Source: Burkholderia sp. WAC0059 (GTDB taxonomy: Bacteria > Pseudomonadota > Gammaproteobacteria > Burkholderiales > Burkholderiaceae). From it: a DNA stretch of 64,000 nucleotides. The DNA lies in the NCBI RefSeq assembly GCF_002870125.1, contig NZ_PNEO01000012.1, positions 124,001 to 188,000 on the forward strand, written 5' to 3'. The position numbers and the translations under genes were made by a program. The notes under the pieces are model-generated. The model searched no databases. It had not been told where the DNA came from and saw nothing but the letters and a program-made list of their open reading frames with translations. Below, piece after piece: positions 8,984 through 18,188 of this stretch (position 1 is its first letter; the number at the start of each line of letters is the position of its first letter).

Positions 8984-10363
8984 ATGCCGAATTCAGGATT
9001 CATGCTGCTCAACGCGTTCGAAATGACCTGCCCGGGGCACATCTGCCACGGCCTGTGGACGCATCCGCGCGACGAAACCCATCGCTACGGCGACCTCGCC
9101 TACTGGGAGGATCTCGCGCAAACGCTGGAGCGGGGCCGGTTCGACGGGATCTTCTTCGCGGACGGGCTCGGCATCTACGACGTCTATCAGGGCGGCTACG
9201 ACGCCGTGCTGCGGGAAGGCATCCAGGTGCCGCGAAACGACCCCCTGCTCGTGGTACCGGGCATGGCCCGCGTGACGCGGCACCTCGGCTTCGGCATCAC
9301 GTCGAGCGTCACCTACGAGCCGCCGTACCTGTTCGCCCGGCGCATGTCCACGCTCGATCAACTGACGGCCGGCCGGGTCGGCTGGAACGTGGTGACGGGC
9401 TACCTCGACAGCGCCGCGCGCGCGGTGGGGCTCGACAGCCAGCCCGGGCACGACGACCGCTACGAACGCGCCGACGACTACATGGACGCCGTCTACAAAC
9501 TCTGGGAAGCGAGCTGGGAGGACGACGCCGTCGTCTTCGACCGCGCGCGCCGCGTCTACACGGACCCGGCGAAAGTGCACCGCATCCGTCACGACGGGCC
9601 TTACTACCGGATCGACGGCCCGCACCTGTGCGCCCCGACGCCGCAACGCACGCCGGTCATCTATCAGGCCGGCGCCTCGGACCGCGGCCGCCGGTTCGCC
9701 GCCCGGCACGCCGAGTGCATTTTCGTGATGGGCCCCAGCCGCGCCGTGATCGGCGCCGTCGTGCGCGACCTGCGGCACGCCATCGCGCAGGCGGGACGCG
9801 ATCCCCGCTCGGTCCGGATTCTCGCCGGCATCAACCTCGTCACCGGCGCAACGAGCGAGCAGGCGCGCGAGAAGTTCGACGAATACTGCCGCTATGCCAG
9901 CCCGGAGGCCGGACTCGCGCATTTCTCGTCGACGGTCGGCATCGACTTCTCGAGCTGGGGCCTCGACGAACCCATCACGCACGTCCGCAACGACGCCGGA
10001 CAATCGGCGCTGGAAGCCTTCACGCGCCGCAGCCCCGGCAAGGTCTGGACCGTGCGCAAGCTGCTCGACGCCATGAAGCTCGGCTCCCGCGTTCATACGT
10101 TCGTCGGCTCCGCCGTCGAGGTGGCGGACGAGCTGCAGGCCTGGATGACGGAAGCGGACGTGGACGGGTTCAACCTCGTCCGCACCGTGTCGCCCGAGAG
10201 CTTCCGCGACTTCGTGGACCTCGTCGTGCCGATCCTCCAGGAGCGGAAGCTGCTGAAGACGGACTATGCGCAGGGAACGCTGCGCGAGAAGCTGTTCGAC
10301 AAGGCGCCCACGCTGCCCGCCGACCATTACGGCAGCCGGTTCCGGACGAATGGACAGCGCTGA
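8984..10363 (+). CDS. FMN-dependent monooxygenase, NtaA/SnaA/DszA family (copy 2)
   Basis: A 459-residue luciferase-like monooxygenase paralogous to the gene at 4997. Both share the STLDQLTAGRVGWNVVTGYL-type segment, KLWEASWEDDA, TDPAKVHRIRH and the C-terminal KTDYAQGTLREKLF. It starts two bases after the stop of the SfnB-like gene, so the four catabolic genes run monooxygenase, flavoprotein, flavoprotein, monooxygenase. The N-terminus (MPNSGFMLLNAFEMTCPGH) differs from copy 1, consistent with a different substrate. No flavin reductase lies beside it; FMNH2 would have to come from elsewhere. It ends convergently with the acetyltransferase gene. Confidence 0.92.
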   Translation: MPNSGFMLLNAFEMTCPGHICHGLWTHPRDETHRYGDLAYWEDLAQTLERGRFDGIFFADGLGIYDVYQGGYDAVLREGIQVPRNDPLLVVPGMARVTRHLGFGITSSVTYEPPYLFARRMSTLDQLTAGRVGWNVVTGYLDSAARAVGLDSQPGHDDRYERADDYMDAVYKLWEASWEDDAVVFDRARRVYTDPAKVHRIRHDGPYYRIDGPHLCAPTPQRTPVIYQAGASDRGRRFAARHAECIFVMGPSRAVIGAVVRDLRHAIAQAGRDPRSVRILAGINLVTGATSEQAREKFDEYCRYASPEAGLAHFSSTVGIDFSSWGLDEPITHVRNDAGQSALEAFTRRSPGKVWTVRKLLDAMKLGSRVHTFVGSAVEVADELQAWMTEADVDGFNLVRTVSPESFRDFVDLVVPILQERKLLKTDYAQGTLREKLFDKAPTLPADHYGSRFRTNGQR

Positions 10364-10401
10364 CGACGTCGGCGGAACCGGCCTGGCCGCACGAGCCAGG
10401 T

Positions 10402-10881
10402 TCAGCCGCCGATCCGCGCCCCCTGCCCCGTGCGCGCCAGCTCGCCTTGCAGCGCCGCGAGATACCGGCCCTGCAGAAACCGGCATTCTCCCCTGAGCAT
10501 TCCGTACACGACGAAGTCGGTCCGGTCGCTTGCACCCTCCCGCAACACGCCTTCGCGGACGAAGCCCAGATGCCCGATGAGCCGATGGGCGGCCTCGTTG
10601 TCGGCGCGCACGAGCCCCGTCACGCGATGGCACCCCAGCACCTGGAACGGATAGACGAACGCCGCGCCGACGAAGGCCGGCACCATCAGATGGCCCGAGC
10701 CGGCGAGCGCGAAATGCATCATCACGTTCGGCCCGTTATGCCCCTGATAGACGACCCCGGCCACGATGCGATCGTCCCGTTCGAGTCCGATGGCCGTATA
10801 GCCGTCGTAGCCAGGCTCGCCGGTCAGCCGCGCGACGAACTGCATGACCGCCTCGCCGCGGTCGAACGCGACGCGGCTCAT
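10402..10881 (-). CDS. GNAT-family N-acetyltransferase
   Basis: A 159-residue acetyl-CoA-dependent acetyltransferase. The C-terminal half shows the RimJ/RimL-like pattern: VYPFQVLGCHRVTGLVRADN, then NEAAHRLIGHLGFVREGVLREG, which form the acetyl-CoA site and the following beta strands. The start MSRVAFDRGEAVMQF at 10881 was chosen over the upstream extension because the residues before it are low-complexity Arg/Gly sequence. The acceptor substrate cannot be named. It faces the sulfur operon and is transcribed away from creA. Confidence 0.78.
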   Translation of the reverse strand: MSRVAFDRGEAVMQFVARLTGEPGYDGYTAIGLERDDRIVAGVVYQGHNGPNVMMHFALAGSGHLMVPAFVGAAFVYPFQVLGCHRVTGLVRADNEAAHRLIGHLGFVREGVLREGASDRTDFVVYGMLRGECRFLQGRYLAALQGELARTGQGARIGG

Positions 10882-11217
10882 CGCGCGCGCCCGGCTGCGG
10901 CGCAGCGAGCCCGGCGTGCGGCCCCCTCGGCAGAAAACCGATCGGCAAACAAAGCCGGTAGCGTGTTCATGAGCAACATGTCCCCATCCGTCAGATAACC
11001 GCGCCACGCAATCCGGAGCGTCGGCAAGGCTTGCCCCGGCCGCCGCTTCGCCGCAAGCCGCCCCGGCATCGGGAGTGCGCGGGAGAGGCGCCGCGAACGC
11101 AGCCGCAGCATACCCTGGCCGCGCCCGTCGGGGCGGCGGCGCGCGGCACCCGGCCGGCTTCGCGGCACGGCAACCGGCATCCCCGATAATGGCGCATCTT
11201 CACCAACGGAACCCCGC
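10882..11217. other. Divergent intergenic region between the GNAT gene and creA
   Basis: These 336 bases separate two divergently transcribed genes and should hold both promoters. I see a GATAAT hexamer at 11185-11190, 28 bases before creA, as a possible -10 element without a convincing -35 partner. No ORF with family resemblance, repeat or RNA structure stood out. Confidence 0.5.
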
Positions 11218-11745
11218 ATGAACGCCACGCCCCGCTCCCGCTCCACCGCCCTCGCCCCGTCCCGCGCGCCGGGCCGCCTGCTCGCCCTCGCCGCATGCGC
11301 CGCCGCGCTGATGAGCCCGTTCGCCGCGGCCCGCGCCGAGCAGATCGGCAGCGTCAACACCAACTTCCATCTGACAGGCTCGGACCGCGTCGTGATCGAG
11401 GCCTACGACGACCCGCAGGTCGCCGGCGTGACCTGCTACGTCTCGCGCGCCCGCACCGGCGGCATCAAGGGCACGCTCGGCCTTGCCGAAGATCCGACCG
11501 AGGCCTCGATCGCCTGCCGCCAGGTCGGCCCGATCCATTTCGCGGGGCCGCTCAGGCAGCAGTCGGACGTCTTCGACGCGCACATGTCGCTCCTCTTCAA
11601 GACGCTGCACGTCGTGCGCGTGGTGGACGCCAAACGCAACACGCTCGTCTACCTCACCTACAGCGACCGCATCGCGACCGGCAGCGCCAAAAACAGCGTG
11701 AGCGCCGTGCCGATGCCGGCCGGCACGGTCATCCCCCTCCAGTAG
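11218..11745 (+). CDS. creA: CreA family periplasmic protein
   Basis: A 175-residue exported protein of the CreA family, whose biochemical role is not known. After a long, Arg-rich signal sequence with the hydrophobic stretch LLALAACAAALMSPFAAARA, the mature protein begins near EQIGSVNTNFHLTGSDRVVIEAYDDP. The family core includes VAGVTCYVSRARTGGIKG and the DPTEASIACRQVGPI segment; the cysteine pair in them is conserved in the family. It stands alone, divergent from the GNAT gene. Confidence 0.9.
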   Translation: MNATPRSRSTALAPSRAPGRLLALAACAAALMSPFAAARAEQIGSVNTNFHLTGSDRVVIEAYDDPQVAGVTCYVSRARTGGIKGTLGLAEDPTEASIACRQVGPIHFAGPLRQQSDVFDAHMSLLFKTLHVVRVVDAKRNTLVYLTYSDRIATGSAKNSVSAVPMPAGTVIPLQ

Positions 11746-11940
11746 GCCGGCCCGGCTCGCGCCGGCCCAGGCGTCGGCGCCGGTCCCTGCGCCGGCGTCG
11801 CTCAAGTTTCCGCAAGTTTCGCCGTTAAGCCCGTCAGGGCCTGCTTTGGTGTCTGTCTCCCGCTTCCTCGCGGGCAAACGTGCACCGGGGCGGTGCTGCC
11901 GCGGCAACGCGGTGCGGCAACGACCAACCGGGGCAACCAC

Positions 11941-12705
11941 ATGGGGAATGTCACCCTCACACTCAAGGACGAAACGCTTGTCTCGCTACGCCGGGATTTC
12001 GATGCGTTCCTGCGCGTATCGCTCAAGCTCGACCCCCAGTTTGCGACGCCGTCGTTCGAGGACTTCCTGCGCGCGAAACTGCTCGACAACATGGTGCCGC
12101 TCACCGAGCACGCCGTGCAGCGCATGCTGCAGGGCGGTCAGTACGCCTGGGCCAAGCGCACGCTGGACAAGGAGTTTCCCGACGTCGTCGCCGTGCTGAT
12201 GCAGCAGGCGGCCGGCTTCGGCTTCGGCTTCGCGGCGCGCTCCGAATGGACGCCCGACGAACTCACGAAACAGTGCCGCGACTGGGCCGAGGCGATCGTC
12301 GCCGGCTCGCAGGCCGACGCCTCGCTCGTCGATCCGCTCGCCGCGCAGATCAAGGCGACCGTGCAGGACATCCAGACGCTCGAGGAAGCCATGCAGACGC
12401 CCGCCTGGCGGCTGTCGGAATCGCTGCGCCAGCGCATCTACGAAGCGAAGATCGGTTGCGAGACGAGCGCGGGCAGCGCCGCGCGCGAGAAGCTCGGCGA
12501 GCTGCGCGGGCTGCTGCGGCTCGCCATCACGCACGGCTCGTTCCAGAAGCAGGAAGCGCAGCAGATCATGGAGTATCTGCGGCTCCTGAAACCGGAGATT
12601 TTCGTCGAAGAACCCGAGGACATCTTTTCGCGCTTCGCCGCCTGGCTGCGCGCCATTTTCTCGCCGCCCCGAAGCAATACGCCCCAGCAGCGCCAGTCGC
12701 GCTGA
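11941..12705 (+). CDS. Hypothetical protein, 254 residues
   Basis: I do not recognise this family. The frame is long, codon use matches the neighbourhood, and the start MGNVTLTLKDETLVSL at 11941 reads like a real N-terminus. The upstream extension to 11893 is Arg/Gly-rich and less likely. The protein is soluble, largely helical and mixed in charge, with no signal peptide, membrane segment or Cys cluster. A Gly/Phe patch (AAGFGFGFAARSEW) lies near residue 95. The central part (DIQTLEEAMQTPAWRLSESLRQRIYEAK) may form a coiled coil, and the last 35 residues are Pro/Gln-rich. It ends convergently with the helicase gene. Confidence 0.7.
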   Translation: MGNVTLTLKDETLVSLRRDFDAFLRVSLKLDPQFATPSFEDFLRAKLLDNMVPLTEHAVQRMLQGGQYAWAKRTLDKEFPDVVAVLMQQAAGFGFGFAARSEWTPDELTKQCRDWAEAIVAGSQADASLVDPLAAQIKATVQDIQTLEEAMQTPAWRLSESLRQRIYEAKIGCETSAGSAAREKLGELRGLLRLAITHGSFQKQEAQQIMEYLRLLKPEIFVEEPEDIFSRFAAWLRAIFSPPRSNTPQQRQSR

Positions 12706-12759
12706 CGGCTCGCCCGCGCGAACCGGTCGCGCCCGTCCGCTCCCGCCGACGCGACGGCG

Positions 12760-14970
12760 TCAATCCCACATCTTCCTGAGCCTCGCGCCGATTTCGATGC
12801 GCGCCTGCGCGGCCGCGGCGAGGCCCGCCGGCGTCGGCGCGGCCGCGACGGGTGCGGGCGGCCAGGCGCGCGCCTCGAAGAGTGGCAGGAGCGGCGCGGG
12901 AATGAAGCGCGTGCGCGAAGCCCAGACATGGCGGTCGCCCGCCGCCGCCTGGTTGTAGACGTAAAACCGCTGCGGCACGACGACGTGCAGGTCTTCCTTC
13001 GCCCGCGTCATCGCGACGTAGAGGAGCCGCCGCTCCTCCTCGATCTCCTCGCTGCTGCCGGTGCCGAGATCGGACGGAATGCAGCCGTCCACGCCGTTGA
13101 GCACGAACACGTTGCGCCACTCCTGGCCCTTGGCCGAGTGGATCGTCGAGAGGATCAGATAGTCCTCGTCGAGCAGCGGCGCGCCCGACTCGCCGCTCGT
13201 GGCGTCGGGCGGGTCGAGCGTCAGCTCGGTCAGGAAGCGCTCGCGCGACGCGTAGGTGGCGGCGATGCTCTCCATCTGCAGCAGGTCCGCGTGACGGACC
13301 GCCGCGTCTTCGTACTGGCGTTCGAGATGCGGCTCGTACCAGCGCCGCGCCAGCTCGAATCCGGCCGGCCAGGGCGCATTACCCGCACCGCCCATGCCGC
13401 CCGCGCCGATGCACTCCATCAGCTCGACGAACGCGGGCCAGTCGCCGGCCGCGCGCGGCGGCGGAGCGAACGCGGCGAGCGCCTGCGCGACGCGCCAGGC
13501 GCCCGTGCAGGCCGCGACCTGGTCGAGCAGCCGCGCGGCCGTGGCCGGCCCGACGCCCGGCAATAGCTGGACGACGCGAAAGCCCGCGACGCGGTCGAGC
13601 GGATTCTCGGCCCAGCGCAGCACGGCCAGCACGTCCTTCACGTGCGCGGCGTCGAGAAAGCGCAGGCCGCCGAACTTGACGAACGGGATATTGCGGCGGG
13701 CCAGCTCGATTTCGAGCGTCGCGCTGTGATGCGCCGCGCGAAACAGCACGGCCTGCTGGCGCAGCCGCGCGCCGGCCTCGCGCGCCTCGAGCACGCGCTC
13801 GACCACGTAGCGCGCCTGCTGCGCCTCATCGGCCACGGTGACGAGATACGGCCGCTGCGCCGACGGCTTCTCGCTCCAGAGGTCCTTCGCGAAGCGCTCG
13901 GCCGCGAGCCCGATCACCGCGTTCGAGGCGGCGAGAATCGGCTGCGTCGAGCGGTAGTTGCGCTCGAGCGTGACCCGGCGCGCGGGCGGATCGAACTGCG
14001 CGGGAAAGTCGAGGATGTTGCGCACGGTCGCGCCGCGAAACGAGTAGATCGCCTGGGCGTCGTCGCCCACCACCGTGAGGCCGCGGCCGTCGGGCTTGAG
14101 CGCGTGGAGAATCTGCGCCTGCAGGCGGTTCGTGTCCTGGTACTCGTCGACGAGCACGTGGTCGAAGCGGCCCGACAGATCGGCAGCCAGCGCCGGCTCG
14201 GCCGCCATCTGCGCCCAGTAGAGCAGCAGGTCGTCGTAGTCGAGCACCTGCTGGGCCTGCTTGGCCTCGACGTAGCCGCGAAAGAGCGCGCGCAGTTCGC
14301 TCTCCCACTGCGCGCACCAGTCGAACGCCTGCGCGAGCACCTCGCCGAGCGGCGCGCCCGTGTTGACGACGCGCGAATAGATCGCGAGGCAGGTCGCCCG
14401 CGTCGGGAAACGCCGCTCCTTCGCCGAGAAGCCGAGCTCGTGCCGCACGAGATTCATCAGGTCGGCCGCATCCTCGCGGTCGCTGATCGTGAAGCCGGGC
14501 GAAAGGCCGATCTGCGGCGCGTACTCGCGCAAGAGGCGCGCGCCGACGCCGTGGAACGTGCCGGCCCACGCGAGCCCGTGCGCGAGCGCCGCGGCCGCGC
14601 CGGGCACGCCGGCGGCGATGCGCGTCACGCGGCGCGTCATCTCCTGCGCCGCGCGACGCGAGAACGTGAGCAGCAGAATGCGGTGCGGATCGGCACCGTG
14701 CGCAACCAGATGCGCGACGCGATGCGCGAGCGTGCTGGTCTTGCCGGAGCCTGCGCCCGCGATCACGAGGAGCGGCCCCGGCAGCCCGCCCGCGCCCGCC
14801 TCGTCGCCGTGCTCGACGGCGGCGCGCTGCGCATCGTTGAGCGTCGCGAGATAGGCGGCCACGCCGGCCGCGACCCCGGCATGGTCGGGATCGTGAGGAG
14901 GGTCGGGCCGATCGGCCGCCGCATCGGCACGGGAGCCGGCGGAAAGGGAGGAATCGACAGCGGAAAGCAC
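12760..14970 (-). CDS. ATP-dependent DNA helicase, UvrD/Rep superfamily 1
   Basis: A 736-residue 3'-5' DNA helicase with all superfamily 1A motifs: Walker A AGAGSGKTS at residues 71-79, motif II LVDEYQDTN, motif III GDDAQAIYSFRGA, motif IV RNYRSTQPIL, motif V STIHSAKGQEWRNVFV and motif VI RRLLYVAMTRAKEDLHV. It is too short for RecB or AddA. No ATG precedes the helicase core in this frame, so I chose GTG at 14970, with GGAG a few bases upstream; the annotation start may differ. A LexA-like site at 15006-15023 lies 36 bases upstream, which would fit DNA-damage control as for E. coli uvrD. The gene is divergent from the S4-domain gene. It may not be the cell's only UvrD. Confidence 0.9.
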   Translation of the reverse strand: MLSAVDSSLSAGSRADAAADRPDPPHDPDHAGVAAGVAAYLATLNDAQRAAVEHGDEAGAGGLPGPLLVIAGAGSGKTSTLAHRVAHLVAHGADPHRILLLTFSRRAAQEMTRRVTRIAAGVPGAAAALAHGLAWAGTFHGVGARLLREYAPQIGLSPGFTISDREDAADLMNLVRHELGFSAKERRFPTRATCLAIYSRVVNTGAPLGEVLAQAFDWCAQWESELRALFRGYVEAKQAQQVLDYDDLLLYWAQMAAEPALAADLSGRFDHVLVDEYQDTNRLQAQILHALKPDGRGLTVVGDDAQAIYSFRGATVRNILDFPAQFDPPARRVTLERNYRSTQPILAASNAVIGLAAERFAKDLWSEKPSAQRPYLVTVADEAQQARYVVERVLEAREAGARLRQQAVLFRAAHHSATLEIELARRNIPFVKFGGLRFLDAAHVKDVLAVLRWAENPLDRVAGFRVVQLLPGVGPATAARLLDQVAACTGAWRVAQALAAFAPPPRAAGDWPAFVELMECIGAGGMGGAGNAPWPAGFELARRWYEPHLERQYEDAAVRHADLLQMESIAATYASRERFLTELTLDPPDATSGESGAPLLDEDYLILSTIHSAKGQEWRNVFVLNGVDGCIPSDLGTGSSEEIEEERRLLYVAMTRAKEDLHVVVPQRFYVYNQAAAGDRHVWASRTRFIPAPLLPLFEARAWPPAPVAAAPTPAGLAAAAQARIEIGARLRKMWD

Positions 14971-15005
14971 GGCGCTCCGGCGTTTCTCAGAAAAATGGCG
15001 ATGCC

Positions 15006-15023
15006 TACTGTATATCCATACAA
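15006..15023. promoter_or_regulatory. LexA-like (SOS) box, one mismatch
   Basis: The sequence TACTGTATATCCATACAA matches the betaproteobacterial LexA pattern CTGT-N8-ACAG except for the final G, which is A. On the minus strand it overlaps a possible promoter for the helicase: TTGCGG, 17 bases, TACAGT. It lies 36 bases upstream of the helicase GTG and 66 bases upstream of the S4-domain start, so either gene or both could be controlled. Confidence 0.5.
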
Positions 15024-15088
15024 CCCCGGCCGCAAGCGTCTGGCTTATGATGCGAACCCTGTTCACGTTCCGCCGGGGGACCTCCGCC

Positions 15089-15310
15089 ATGCCCAATCTC
15101 GATTTCACGCTGACCGGCGAATACGTCGAGCTGCACAACCTGCTGAAGATCACGGGCCTCGCGGACAGCGGCGGCACGGCCAAGCAGATCGTCGCGGCCG
15201 GGGACGTAAAGGTGGACGGCGCCGTCGAACGACGCAAGACCTGCAAGATCCGCGCGGGCCAGGTGGTGCTGTTCGGCGACACGCGCATCGCCGTCCACGA
15301 GGCCGGCTGA
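15089..15310 (+). CDS. Small S4-domain RNA-binding protein (YbcJ-like)
   Basis: A 73-residue protein made almost wholly of one S4 RNA-binding fold. It starts MPNLDFTLTGEYVELHNLLK and carries the loop GGTAKQIVAAGDVKVDGAVE, with the Arg/Lys turn RRKTCKIRAGQ, characteristic of YbcJ/YaaA-type S4 proteins. GGGGA about ten bases upstream serves as ribosome-binding site and decides this start over the ATGs at 15047. It probably binds structured RNA, perhaps the ribosome; the exact role is unknown. Confidence 0.88.
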   Translation: MPNLDFTLTGEYVELHNLLKITGLADSGGTAKQIVAAGDVKVDGAVERRKTCKIRAGQVVLFGDTRIAVHEAG

Positions 15311-15471
15311 AAACGCCCACGCCCGATCCGCACCACGCCGCGGATAGAAGACGGGCGAACGGACGGCGACGCCCGACGGAGAAGCTGTCAAAATAGCGCG
15401 CCGCGCGGCCGCCGCATCGAACCGCGCCCGTTCCGCCCGCGCCACGCGCCCTCATCCAACCGACGCCTTTC

Positions 15472-16533
15472 ATGTTCGCGCCGCTCACCCGCCTGTTCCC
15501 GCTCTGGGCCGTTCTCGTCTCGCTGGCCGCCTACTTCGCGCCGCGCTCCGTCGCCTTCATCGCACCGCACGTCACCGCGCTGCTCATGATCATCATGCTC
15601 GCGATGGGCGTCACGCTCTCGGTCGCCGATTTCCGGCGCGTGTTCACGCGGCCCGCGCCCGTGCTCGCCGGCATCTTCCTGCACTACCTCGTGATGCCGC
15701 TCGCCGCCTGGCTCATCGCGAAACTGCTTGCCATGCCGCCCGACCTCACGGCCGGCATGGTGCTCGTGGGCAGCGTCGCGAGCGGCACCGCCTCGAACGT
15801 GATGATCTATCTCGCGCGCGGCGACGTCGCGCTGTCGGTCTCGATCAGCGCGCTTTCCACGCTCGTCGGCGTGTTCGCGACGCCGCTGCTCACGCGGCTT
15901 TACGTCGACGCCTCGATCGCCGTCGACGTGCGCGGCATGCTCGTGAGCATCCTCGAGATCGTCGGGCTGCCGGTCGCGATCGGCGTCGTCGTCAACCGGC
16001 TGGCCGCGCCGCTCGTCAGACGCGTCGAGCCCGTGCTGCCGCTCGTCTCGATGGTGTCGATCCTCGCCATCATCGCCGCCGTCGTGGGCGGCACGCACCG
16101 CAGCATCGCGACCGTGGGTCCCGTCGTCGCGCTCGGCGTCGTGCTCCACAACGGCTTCGGCCTGCTCGGCGGCTACTGGGGCGGACGTCTGCTCGGCTTC
16201 GACGAATCCGTGTGCCGTACGCTCGCCATCGAGGTCGGCATGCAGAACTCCGGGCTCGCGGCCACGCTCGGCAAGCTCTATTTCACGCCGCTCGCCGCGC
16301 TGCCGGGCGCGCTCTTCTCGGTCTGGCACAACCTCTCCGGCTCGCTGCTGGCCGGCTTCTGGGCGAGCCGCCCGGCGCGCGGCGGTGCACGTGCAGTCGT
16401 GGCCGCCGCGACGACGACGGCGACGACGGCGGGCCAGGCCGCTCGCGCCGACGATGCCGGCCCGATCAGCCCAGGCGGTCCACGCGGCCGAACCGGCACG
16501 CCCGACGCCGGCGACGCGACGCACGGCGGCTGA
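15472..16533 (+). CDS. Bile acid:sodium symporter (BASS) family transporter
   Basis: A 353-residue inner-membrane protein with about nine or ten hydrophobic segments in the first 305 residues. Family features are [13 protein letters not shown] near residue 45, [27 protein letters not shown] near residue 100, which holds a substrate/sodium-binding crossover, and [16 protein letters not shown] near residue 250, the second crossover. The C-terminal 45 residues are Ala/Gly/Thr-rich and look disordered; this tail is encoded by a GAC/GCG-rich repeat-like stretch at 16385-16530. Substrates of bacterial BASS proteins vary (organic acids, pantoate), so none is assigned. Confidence 0.88.
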   Translation: MFAPLTRLFPLWAVLVSLAAYFAPRSVAFIAPHVTALLMIIMLAMGVTLSVADFRRVFTRPAPVLAGIFLHYLVMPLAAWLIAKLLAMPPDLTAGMVLVGSVASGTASNVMIYLARGDVALSVSISALSTLVGVFATPLLTRLYVDASIAVDVRGMLVSILEIVGLPVAIGVVVNRLAAPLVRRVEPVLPLVSMVSILAIIAAVVGGTHRSIATVGPVVALGVVLHNGFGLLGGYWGGRLLGFDESVCRTLAIEVGMQNSGLAATLGKLYFTPLAALPGALFSVWHNLSGSLLAGFWASRPARGGARAVVAAATTTATTAGQAARADDAGPISPGGPRGRTGTPDAGDATHGG

Positions 16534-16697
16534 AACGCCGGTCGTCGGGGCGGCCCGAGACGTCGCTGCACGGGTTTTCACGCGAACGCGCCAACCGGGC
16601 TATTCTTGCTGCTGCCGCCGAATCCACGCGACGGCGCGGCGGCCGCTCGCCCTGACCGCGCGCCCATCGCAACCCAGCAGTCAACCGGAGCATCGAC

Positions 16698-18098
16698 ATG
16701 ACCGAAGACGTAAGAATGGAGCGCGACACGTTCGGCGAAATCGCCGTGCCGGCCGCGCGGCTGTGGGGCGCCCAGACCCAGCGCTCGCTGCAGAACTTCC
16801 GCATCTCCACCGAGAAGCAGTCGCCCGAGATCGTCGACGCGCTCGCGCTCATCAAGCGCGCGGCGGCCGAGGTGAACCGCGGGCTCGGCGTGCTCGACGC
16901 GCAGAAGGCCGAGGCGATCATCGCCGCCGCCGACGAGATCGTCGCGGGCCAGCACGCGAGCGAATTCCCGCTCGCGGTCTGGCAGACGGGCTCCGGCACG
17001 CAGACCAACATGAACCTCAACGAGGTGATCGCGAACCGCGCGAGCGAGCTGCTCGGCGGCGAGCGCGGCGAAGCGCGCAAGATCCATCCGAACGACGACG
17101 TGAACCGCGGCCAGTCGTCGAACGACGTGTTCCCGACCGCGATGCACATCGCGGCCGCCGTCGGCATCGTCAAGCATCTGCTGCCCGCGCTGAAGACGCT
17201 GCGCGCGACGCTCGACGGCAAGGCGAAGGCGTTCGCCGGCATCGTCAAGATCGGCCGCACGCACCTGCAGGACGCCACGCCGCTCACGCTCGGCCAGGAG
17301 TTCTCGGGCTACGTCGCGCAGCTCGACCACGGCATCGCGCACGTCGAGTCGGCGCTACCGCATCTGTACCAGCTCGCCCAGGGCGGCACGGCCGTCGGCA
17401 CGGGGCTCAACGCGCATCCGCAATTCGCGGACCAGGTGGCCGCGACGATCGGCCGGCTCACCGGCCTGCCGTTCGTCTCGGCGCCCAACAAGTTCGAGGT
17501 GATGGCCGCAGCCGATGCGCTCGTGTTCGCGCACGGCGCGCTGAAGACGGTCGCCGCGAGCCTGATGAAGATCGCCAACGACGTGCGCTGGCTCGCGAGC
17601 GGCCCGCGCTGCGGGCTCGGCGAGCTGTCGATCCCGGAAAACGAGCCGGGCAGCTCGATCATGCCGGGCAAGGTCAACCCGACGCAGTCCGAAGCGGTGA
17701 CGATGCTCTGCTGCCAGGTGTTCGGCAACGACGTGGCGGTGAACGTCGGCGGCGCGAGCGGCAACTTCGAGCTGAACGTGTTCCGGCCGATGATCGCGCA
17801 CAACGTGCTGCAGTCGATCCGGCTGCTCGCCGACGGCGCGCTGAGCTTCAACGACAACTGCGCCGTCGGCATCGAGCCGAACCATGCGCGCATCGAGACG
17901 CTGCTCAACGAATCGCTGATGCTCGTGACGGCGCTCAATCCGCACATCGGCTACGACAAGGCCGCGCAAATCGCGAAGAAGGCGCACAAGGAAGGCACGA
18001 CGCTGAAGGCATCGGCGCTCGCGCTCGGCTACGTGAGCGAGGCGCAGTTCGACGAATGGGTGAAGCCCGCCGACATGGTGGGCAATCTGAAGGGCTGA
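16698..18098 (+). CDS. fumC: Class II fumarate hydratase (fumarase C)
   Basis: A 466-residue fumarase that interconverts fumarate and malate in the TCA cycle, iron-independent and cytoplasmic. Signatures of the fumarase/aspartase superfamily are complete: [18 protein letters not shown] near residue 97, [20 protein letters not shown] near 130, [20 protein letters not shown] near 185 and the catalytic loop [16 protein letters not shown] near 318. Length is normal. It stands alone and ends convergently with the thioesterase gene. Confidence 0.97.
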   Translation: MTEDVRMERDTFGEIAVPAARLWGAQTQRSLQNFRISTEKQSPEIVDALALIKRAAAEVNRGLGVLDAQKAEAIIAAADEIVAGQHASEFPLAVWQTGSGTQTNMNLNEVIANRASELLGGERGEARKIHPNDDVNRGQSSNDVFPTAMHIAAAVGIVKHLLPALKTLRATLDGKAKAFAGIVKIGRTHLQDATPLTLGQEFSGYVAQLDHGIAHVESALPHLYQLAQGGTAVGTGLNAHPQFADQVAATIGRLTGLPFVSAPNKFEVMAAADALVFAHGALKTVAASLMKIANDVRWLASGPRCGLGELSIPENEPGSSIMPGKVNPTQSEAVTMLCCQVFGNDVAVNVGGASGNFELNVFRPMIAHNVLQSIRLLADGALSFNDNCAVGIEPNHARIETLLNESLMLVTALNPHIGYDKAAQIAKKAHKEGTTLKASALALGYVSEAQFDEWVKPADMVGNLKG

Positions 18099-18188
18099 TT
18101 CAAGGCCTGGACGGCCGGGCAGCGGGGAACCGGGCAGGAGGAGAAGCCGAATCGACCGGCCGCCTCCCGCCGCACCCTGCCGGCGCGA

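Noticed and set aside
14971..15336. N-terminal extension of the helicase frame across the S4-domain gene
   Set aside because: It runs antisense to a good small gene and shows no helicase homology; GTG 14970 gives a normal N-terminus.
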